Shown here piece after piece: positions 6,128 through 10,684 of a stretch of DNA of 10,684 nucleotides. The translations under genes and the position numbers were made by a program. Source of the stretch: an uncultured Bacteroidales bacterium. GTDB taxonomy: Bacteria; Bacteroidota; Bacteroidia; Bacteroidales; P3. How positions within the stretch are numbered: position 1 is the first letter of the stretch; every line of letters starts with the position of its first letter. The stretch lies in NCBI GenBank assembly GCA_947097635.1, contig CAMURW010000029.1, forward strand, positions 1 through 10,684, written 5' to 3'. The notes under the pieces are model-generated. The model saw only the letters and a list, made by a program, of their open reading frames with translations, was not told the DNA's origin and ran no database searches.

Positions 6128-7297
6128 TTACTGCGAAGCTGCTTTCATCTGATGGAATACGTCCACGATTGCGTTACTGGTGAGGCAGTGCCTGTCGCAG
6201 AAAGTGATGTCCATGTGACGTGCTATCTTGTAAAGATGTTCGTCGCGATCGTCGGCTTTCAGCGAAAAGATGTAACTGTGGCAGGCTATGCCCAGCAGTG
6301 CTTCGCGCAGTGCTGTGGCTTTGTATACTATCTCGTTGAAGAGACGTTCTGTAGAGATGCCGCTCTTGCATTCCACCACGAAGAGGCGGTTGTTGCGGAT
6401 AAAGATGACATCCAATTCGTTGTCGTGCCCTGTGTTGTCGTAGGGGCGTGCGATGTGCACGCCTATGGCGATGTCGTCAGGCCGCACGCCGTCGCGCACC
6501 AGATAGTATACATATTGTTCGAACCAGCCGCCGGTGAGGTAGTCCACCTCTGCATCGTTCAGCTCCTGCGGATGGGAGGGTATGAAGCCGCAGTGCTGAA
6601 ACAACTGGTAGATGCCTCTCAGAGGCGGATTTCTTCGTCCTATGCCTCTCTCCTTCAGCGCGTGGATATTCAGCGTCCCTCTGAAGTCGCGATAGTATAT
6701 GCGCAGGGCATCGAGGGTCTTGAAGTCCTCGCCAGTCAGTTGTCCGTAGCAGTAAGCCCTGAAGAAGCAGTTCACCGTCTCGCGGTCGCGGATGGGCAGA
6801 TGGCGTTTTTCCGACAGGTCGTTCTTCAGGCCGTGGAGACACAGGTATTCCGACAGGCTCATGCGATAGGCAATGGACGACACCACATCATCCTCGTCGT
6901 AGAGGGTGTTGTTGAAGGTGGAGGCAACAATCTCGTTTTCGCGAGTCTTGATATAGAAGAAACTGGCCTCGTAGTCCTCAAATAGCCTCTGCACACTGAG
7001 ACACATATAGCGTGTGCCCCCCGCCAGATTGACATCGTAGTGCATTTTCTTGGAGAGCATGGGTATCACGCGGCGGCAGATATGTTCGTATTTGTGACCG
7101 TCTTCGGGGCGCTCCATGATGGCGGCGTGCACTATGGTGCTGTCCATCTGCAGCTGCCGGGTTATGTGTGTCACCATCCAGCCTTGTCCGTAGGCGGCGA
7201 TGAACAGCAGCCTGTCGCCTTCCTCGTAGCGTTCCTTCGCGAATAGATATGCTGGCAGTGGATCTTGTGTATCTATGATGTTGACAATGGTTTTCAT
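6128..7297 (-). CDS. Card1/Can2-like CARF-PD-(D/E)XK nuclease (DUF1887 family)
   Basis: A 389-residue soluble protein with the two-domain layout of Card1/Can2, the nucleases that type III CRISPR systems switch on with cyclic tetra-adenylate. Residues 1-125 look like a CARF Rossmann-type sensor: MKTIVNIIDTQ at the start, LLFIAAYG (30-37), and the ligand-loop motif NLAGGTRYM (90-98), matching the N-L-x-G-G-T-(K/R)-x-M pattern. A helical, possibly winged-helix linker (~150-250) follows. The C-terminal nuclease has GGWFEQYVYYLV (256-267; Glu260), NELDV (293-297; Asp296) and VVECK (307-311; Glu309, Lys311), so the catalytic set appears intact. Known relatives cut single-stranded DNA and RNA or nick plasmid DNA when activated. 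Here there are no cas genes nearby. The ATG at 7297 follows the nadE TGA by 16 nt, so the two are probably co-transcribed. Domain assignment is strong; the activator and target are inferred. Confidence 0.85.
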   Translation of the reverse strand: MKTIVNIIDTQDPLPAYLFAKERYEEGDRLLFIAAYGQGWMVTHITRQLQMDSTIVHAAIMERPEDGHKYEHICRRVIPMLSKKMHYDVNLAGGTRYMCLSVQRLFEDYEASFFYIKTRENEIVASTFNNTLYDEDDVVSSIAYRMSLSEYLCLHGLKNDLSEKRHLPIRDRETVNCFFRAYCYGQLTGEDFKTLDALRIYYRDFRGTLNIHALKERGIGRRNPPLRGIYQLFQHCGFIPSHPQELNDAEVDYLTGGWFEQYVYYLVRDGVRPDDIAIGVHIARPYDNTGHDNELDVIFIRNNRLFVVECKSGISTERLFNEIVYKATALREALLGIACHSYIFSLKADDRDEHLYKIARHMDITFCDRHCLTSNAIVDVFHQMKAASQ

Positions 7298-7313
7298 CGG
7301 GAAGGACTTTTCA

Positions 7314-8873
7314 TCAGCTTATAGGCATCTTTCTGTCTATGCCGAAAGTCATGGACGACACTTTGATGGGCTGCGGGTATTGCAGTCGTTTCCACTCGTT
7401 CATCTTCACCTTGTGCAGCACAAACTGCACCGTTTCTTTGTCGTAACCTTCCTCCACAATCTCGTCCTCACACAAGATCTCTTCCAGATGTAGGTTCAGT
7501 ATGGCATCCAGCTCGCCATAGTCTGGCAGACTGTCGCTGTCCTTCTGACCGGGACGCAACTCCGCGCTAGGGACTTTGTCGATGGTGTGCTGCGGTATGC
7601 GTTCTATGTCGCCGTTGATGTAGTTGCTCAGTTCATACACCTCTGTCTTGTACAGGTCGCCTATCACAGCCATGCCGCCGCAGCAGTCGCCATACAGCGT
7701 GCCGTAGCCCATGGCCGCCTCGCTCTTGTTGGTGGTGTTCAGCAACATGGCGCCCATCTTGTTGGCGTACGCCATTGCCAGCATGCCGCGAATGCGTGCC
7801 TGCATGTTCTCCTCCGTCACGTCTTCGGCACGGTCGCCAAACACGGGCTTCATTTGCTCGCGTGCCTGGTCGAAGATGGGCTTTATGGGCACTATGTCGT
7901 AGGTCATCCCCAGATTGTGTGCCAAGTCCTCGGCATCCTTCACGCTGTGGTCGGAACTGTATTGCGAGGGCATCAGCAGTCCATGCACGTTTTCGGCACC
8001 CAAGGCATCCACTGCCAACACTGCCACCAATGCACTGTCTATGCCGCCGCTCAGTCCCAGCACGGCACGGCAGATATGGTTCTTGCGGAAATAGTCGCGT
8101 ATGCCCATCACCAGCCCCTTGTACACTAGTTCCACGGGTTCGGGTTTCACGTCCTCGATGGTGGTGATCAGCTGCATGTCCACCGTGCCGCTGTGCTCCT
8201 CGAAGTAGGGGCACTGGCATAGCACGCTGTCGGCGGCATTCAGTGCCATGCTGCCGCCAGCGAAGAGGAATGGGCCTTCTCCGCCTATGCGGTTTGCGAA
8301 GACGAGGCTGGCATTCAGGTTCTCCACAATCTTGCGCATACGATAGCGTATGGCGAAGGGTTTCTTGTAGTCGAAGATGTTGCATCCGCAGCACACCACG
8401 ATGTCCGGCTGCATATCATTGCCACCTTTGGACAGTTCCTTCAGGTCTTCGTAAAAGCCTATGGCCAGCCGTTGGTCCTTGTAGAGGATGGTCTGCACGC
8501 CTTCGCCCCTCACGAAGTATTTTTGCTCGTCGGGATTCAGGTATTTCTTGGCGATGGTGGCACGGATGGCACCGTTCTGCACAAACACAATGGCGTTGCA
8601 CAGCCCTTTGTCCTGTATCTGCAGCGGCATACCCACCAGGAATGCGCGATGTTCGCTATGTGCTATCAGTTCCTGCAGGCATTGCTGCACGCGTTTCTGC
8701 AGGTCTGTGTAGCCGACGGCGGCGAACACGGGATAGCCTATCAAGGTGCAGGAGGGGAAAACGGTGAGGAGGGCTTCCTGGCTCTCGGCACTCTCTATCT
8801 CGCGCAGTATCCATTCCAGGTTGGCTTCGGGATTGGCACTGATGATATCGTGTTGCACAATATGTATGGTCAT
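7314..8873 (-). CDS. nadE: NAD+ synthetase with degenerate glutaminase (nitrilase-like) domain
   Basis: A 519-residue two-domain NAD+ synthetase, the last step of NAD synthesis (nicotinate adenine dinucleotide + ATP + ammonia). The C-terminal synthetase is complete: LGLSGGIDSALV with the SGGxDS ATP-pyrophosphatase loop (275-280), TTNKSEAAMGYGT (380-392), GDCCGGMAVIGDLYKTEVY (395-413) and VPSAELRPGQKDSDSLPDY (434-452). The N-terminal nitrilase-like domain (1 to ~245) normally releases ammonia from glutamine using Glu, Lys and Cys. The Glu motif FPEL reads FPSC (39-42). The Cys motif, normally of the ICEDIW type, reads GFYEDL (139-144) with Tyr141 in place of Cys. Lys109/110 in AKKYL may remain, although the following DE-x-x-YF segment is shortened. 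The ATG at 8873 (MTIHIVQHDI) fits the family start better than an in-frame TTG at 8903. The enzyme probably uses free ammonia. It leads an apparent operon with the CARF-nuclease gene. Confidence 0.93.
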   Translation of the reverse strand: MTIHIVQHDIISANPEANLEWILREIESAESQEALLTVFPSCTLIGYPVFAAVGYTDLQKRVQQCLQELIAHSEHRAFLVGMPLQIQDKGLCNAIVFVQNGAIRATIAKKYLNPDEQKYFVRGEGVQTILYKDQRLAIGFYEDLKELSKGGNDMQPDIVVCCGCNIFDYKKPFAIRYRMRKIVENLNASLVFANRIGGEGPFLFAGGSMALNAADSVLCQCPYFEEHSGTVDMQLITTIEDVKPEPVELVYKGLVMGIRDYFRKNHICRAVLGLSGGIDSALVAVLAVDALGAENVHGLLMPSQYSSDHSVKDAEDLAHNLGMTYDIVPIKPIFDQAREQMKPVFGDRAEDVTEENMQARIRGMLAMAYANKMGAMLLNTTNKSEAAMGYGTLYGDCCGGMAVIGDLYKTEVYELSNYINGDIERIPQHTIDKVPSAELRPGQKDSDSLPDYGELDAILNLHLEEILCEDEIVEEGYDKETVQFVLHKVKMNEWKRLQYPQPIKVSSMTFGIDRKMPIS

Positions 8874-8901
8874 CTTCGTAAGAGGTTGATAATTCAAAAA
8901 C

Positions 8902-8931
8902 AAAAACTATATGGTGTTCTGAAAAACCAAA
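8902..8931 (-). promoter_or_regulatory. Candidate promoter for nadE and the CARF nuclease
   Basis: On the minus strand TTTGG (8931-8927) contains a TTG -33 element (8930-8928). After 18 nt comes TAGTTTTT (8909-8902) followed by G, a near match to the Bacteroidetes -7 box TAnnTTTG. It ends 28 nt before the nadE ATG at 8873, a normal distance, and no other likely promoter was seen ahead of the nadE operon. The spacer is one base short of the usual 19-21. Confidence 0.5.
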
Positions 8932-8975
8932 GCAATATAATTATGCATATAACGTCCCCGATATACTTTTATTGT

Positions 8976-9053
8976 ATGAAAAGCTTCACCGTCTCACCCG
9001 TAGGATCAAGTACCAAGCGCAACACCGGTTATGTAAAGGTTGCAGGAAAATAG
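8976..9053 (+). pseudogene. Possible remnant of a SymE-like small protein
   Basis: A 25-residue frame begins MKSFTVSPVGSS at 8976 and ends in VAGK before a TAG at 9051-9053. The pattern 'T-V-x-P ... G-Y-V-K-V-A-G-K' recalls the start of SymE-family (AbrB-fold) type I toxins, where a Trp-Leu (GKWL) usually comes next. Here the next codon is TAG, which a single G-to-A change would make from the TGG expected for Trp. No further homology is visible in the 13 bases left before the beta-barrel gene on the other strand. The frame is too short to be an intact SymE. Chance resemblance is a serious alternative. Confidence 0.25.
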
Positions 9054-9066
9054 GCCTTACGACAAA

Positions 9067-10684
9067 TCAGTGTTTCTTGGTGGGGATAGTGTAGGTCATC
9101 CCCACCATTGCCGTGAAGCGGCGGCTGGGGTAGTTTTTCCACAGAAAGTAGCGCTGCGCGGCAATGTTGTCCAGGTTCAGGAAGAAGCTGATGGCACGGG
9201 TGTGGATGTATTCAATGTTCAGGTTGAAGCCATAGCGGAGAGGCAGGGTGTCGCATACGACAGCGTGCGTGACGGGATCCTCGCCATATTCTGCTGTCAC
9301 TTTGCTCAGCAGCGACGACTGCAGCTGCACGCGCACCTTGTTGTTGTAATTCACCTTGGCATTGAGGTGCATGTCGAAGGTGGGGCGATAGGCACGGAAA
9401 CTCTGATCATTGCTGTTCTGTATGGAGGAATAGCTATAGTAGTTGCCGCCCACTTCCATTTGCAGCATCTCGTCATTGACGAAGGAGATATCGCCGCCTA
9501 TCTTCATCTGCGCAAAGTTCACATAAATCGCTCTAAACACATTGCGCAGCCTGTAGAATGAATCCAGAGCAAAACCCAGAGCATCGTTCAGCCAGTTGTA
9601 TTCCGCATGCAAGTTCATGCCCAGTTTCTTGCTAAAGTCGAAGCGCATACGCATGAACACATCGTAATGGCTGGTTGCCATGGTCATTTGGTTGGGGGAC
9701 ACATAAGGGTTCACCCGGCGTATTGCGTTCCACGAGTTGGCCTCCATGCCTCCCACGAAGCCAGCGCTGAGGTTCATTTGGTTATTCATGAAGTTCTTGC
9801 TCACCTCGATGTCAGGGAAAAAATGGAATTTGCTGGCCACGGAATGCGTCCGCAGTGCTGTAGTTACCTGCATGAGGTCGTAGTAGCCATAGATGTTCTC
9901 ACTATCCTCGCTCACGGAGAAGGCATCCAGCACGCCTCGTGCACCCACATGACACTTGAAGTCGCGGAACAGGAAATCAATATAGGGATGCAGGACGAGC
10001 AGGTCTTTAGCCCAACGGTCGGTGTCCGCTACGTTGCCATAATAAGCCACGTATGTGGCAGGTAGCAGCGGAGGAGCATACCCCAGTGGCAGAGAAGACA
10101 AGTCGGGGCTCAGGTTGTTCTGCCCATAGCGTTCGCCGTAATGTTCCCACGCCATCTGCAAGGCGGCTATGCCCTTGTACTTTTTAAACATCGGGAAGCC
10201 ATAATGCACCGTGCCGCCCAGCGCCATGCGAAACTCGCTCATCTTTGGACGTCCCCACAGATGGCTGAGCAGCAGGTCCACGTCGTAGCCCAGTTGGTTC
10301 ACGTCGGTGTTTAGGCTGCGGATGCCGCCGGTCCAGGTGACGACGTTGTACATACTGGTGTAGTCTTTCGTACTGATGTCGTCGCGCTTGTTTGCCGTCT
10401 GTCCCAACGATGCGCCGGCTCCGTTCAGCGTGCTGTCCGTGAAGCCGTAATAGAGGTTATAGTCGTTCTCGAAGTTCAGCGTGCTGCTCAGTTCCGCGTT
10501 GTCCTTGAGGATGTAGTTTACGAAGCCTCCCAGTTGGGTGTTGGCAAAATGGTTGGGGCCCCAATAGTTGGTGGACAGGATGTTGCCTTCGCCGGGCTTG
10601 TGTCCCAGGGTGCCCCAGCTGCCGTAGTGGTGCAGCTGTGTGCCATAGGTAATCTTGGCGGCGCGTGTGCTATTGTAGAAAGCG
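9067..10684 (-). CDS. Outer-membrane beta-barrel protein, probably TonB-dependent receptor C-terminus (partial)
   Basis: The frame stays open to the right edge of the window, so the start lies outside; the TTG at 10407 is only an internal Leu codon. The visible 538 residues alternate polar and aromatic positions in strand-like runs, for example AKITYGTQLHHYGSW, TLNFENDYNLYYGF, SYSSIQNSND and a terminal RFTAMVGMTYTI before the stop at 9067. Many Tyr, Trp and Asn residues, no Cys-rich or enzyme motif, and a hydrophobic last strand fit an outer-membrane barrel. The LDNIAAQRYFLWKNYPSRRF segment near the end resembles the close of Bacteroidetes TonB-dependent receptors. The plug domain and TonB box that would confirm this would be upstream, outside the window. 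Substrate is unknown. It points toward nadE but is separated from it by 193 nt with a candidate nadE promoter, so it is probably not in that operon. Confidence 0.75.
   Translation of the reverse strand, partial: AFYNSTRAAKITYGTQLHHYGSWGTLGHKPGEGNILSTNYWGPNHFANTQLGGFVNYILKDNAELSSTLNFENDYNLYYGFTDSTLNGAGASLGQTANKRDDISTKDYTSMYNVVTWTGGIRSLNTDVNQLGYDVDLLLSHLWGRPKMSEFRMALGGTVHYGFPMFKKYKGIAALQMAWEHYGERYGQNNLSPDLSSLPLGYAPPLLPATYVAYYGNVADTDRWAKDLLVLHPYIDFLFRDFKCHVGARGVLDAFSVSEDSENIYGYYDLMQVTTALRTHSVASKFHFFPDIEVSKNFMNNQMNLSAGFVGGMEANSWNAIRRVNPYVSPNQMTMATSHYDVFMRMRFDFSKKLGMNLHAEYNWLNDALGFALDSFYRLRNVFRAIYVNFAQMKIGGDISFVNDEMLQMEVGGNYYSYSSIQNSNDQSFRAYRPTFDMHLNAKVNYNNKVRVQLQSSLLSKVTAEYGEDPVTHAVVCDTLPLRYGFNLNIEYIHTRAISFFLNLDNIAAQRYFLWKNYPSRRFTAMVGMTYTIPTKKH

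Noticed and set aside
6152..6985. Long plus-strand open frame antisense to the CARF nuclease
   Set aside because: Shadow of a gene with recognised domains on the other strand; no protein character of its own.
7314..8903. TTG start at 8903 for NadE, adding ten residues
   Set aside because: The ATG at 8873 gives the normal family start MTIHIVQHD, and the TTG would overlap the candidate -7 box.
1..10684. Search by eye for a CRISPR array or cas genes near the CARF nuclease
   Set aside because: No regularly spaced 24-40 bp repeats and no Cas motifs were seen. The gene-free gaps are all under 300 bp and contain no repeat-spacer pattern.

Overview
The window looks like chromosomal DNA from a Bacteroidales bacterium, most likely Prevotella or a close relative. 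This is inferred from protein character (a fused gamma-alpha 2-oxoacid:ferredoxin oxidoreductase, an outer-membrane barrel of TonB-receptor type, a DUF389 membrane protein) and from promoters of the Bacteroidetes form TTG-N18/19-TAnnTTTG, with little Shine-Dalgarno signal. No tRNA, rRNA, CRISPR array, cas gene, intact transposase or replication origin was seen. Apart from the fragment at the left edge, all intact genes lie on the minus strand.

Layout in + coordinates. 1-377: C-terminal end of an unrecognised + strand gene, followed by an intrinsic terminator (413-463). 571-1875: a DUF389 multi-pass membrane protein. 1989-2777: two adjacent dead genes, a short-chain dehydrogenase with its catalytic middle deleted and a glutathione peroxidase with a poly-A frameshift, a nonsense codon and no C-terminus. 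They look like a decayed two-gene operon that still has a promoter-like sequence and a perfect 24-bp palindrome upstream. 3055-6023: korA-korB, encoding a 2-oxoacid (probably 2-oxoglutarate):ferredoxin oxidoreductase, with a strong promoter match and a foldable 92-nt spacer between the genes. 6128-8873: nadE and, 16 nt downstream, a Card1/Can2-type CARF-nuclease. 8874-9066: a gene-poor gap with a possible SymE-like remnant. 9067-10684: the C-terminal part of an outer-membrane beta-barrel protein that runs off the window.

The most interesting part is 6128-8873. The second gene joins a CARF-type N-terminal domain (NLAGGTRYM) to a PD-(D/E)XK nuclease (NELDV...VVECK). This is the architecture of the cyclic-tetra-adenylate-activated Card1/Can2 effectors of type III CRISPR systems, yet no CRISPR component is in view and the gene appears co-transcribed with NAD+ synthetase. 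The NadE protein is itself unusual: its synthetase half is intact, but its N-terminal nitrilase/glutaminase half lacks the catalytic Glu (FPEL became FPSC) and Cys (ICEDIW-like became GFYEDL). It probably cannot hydrolyse glutamine. The two genes may form a housekeeping operon that acquired a defence nuclease, or an NAD-linked stress or defence module; the sequence alone cannot decide.
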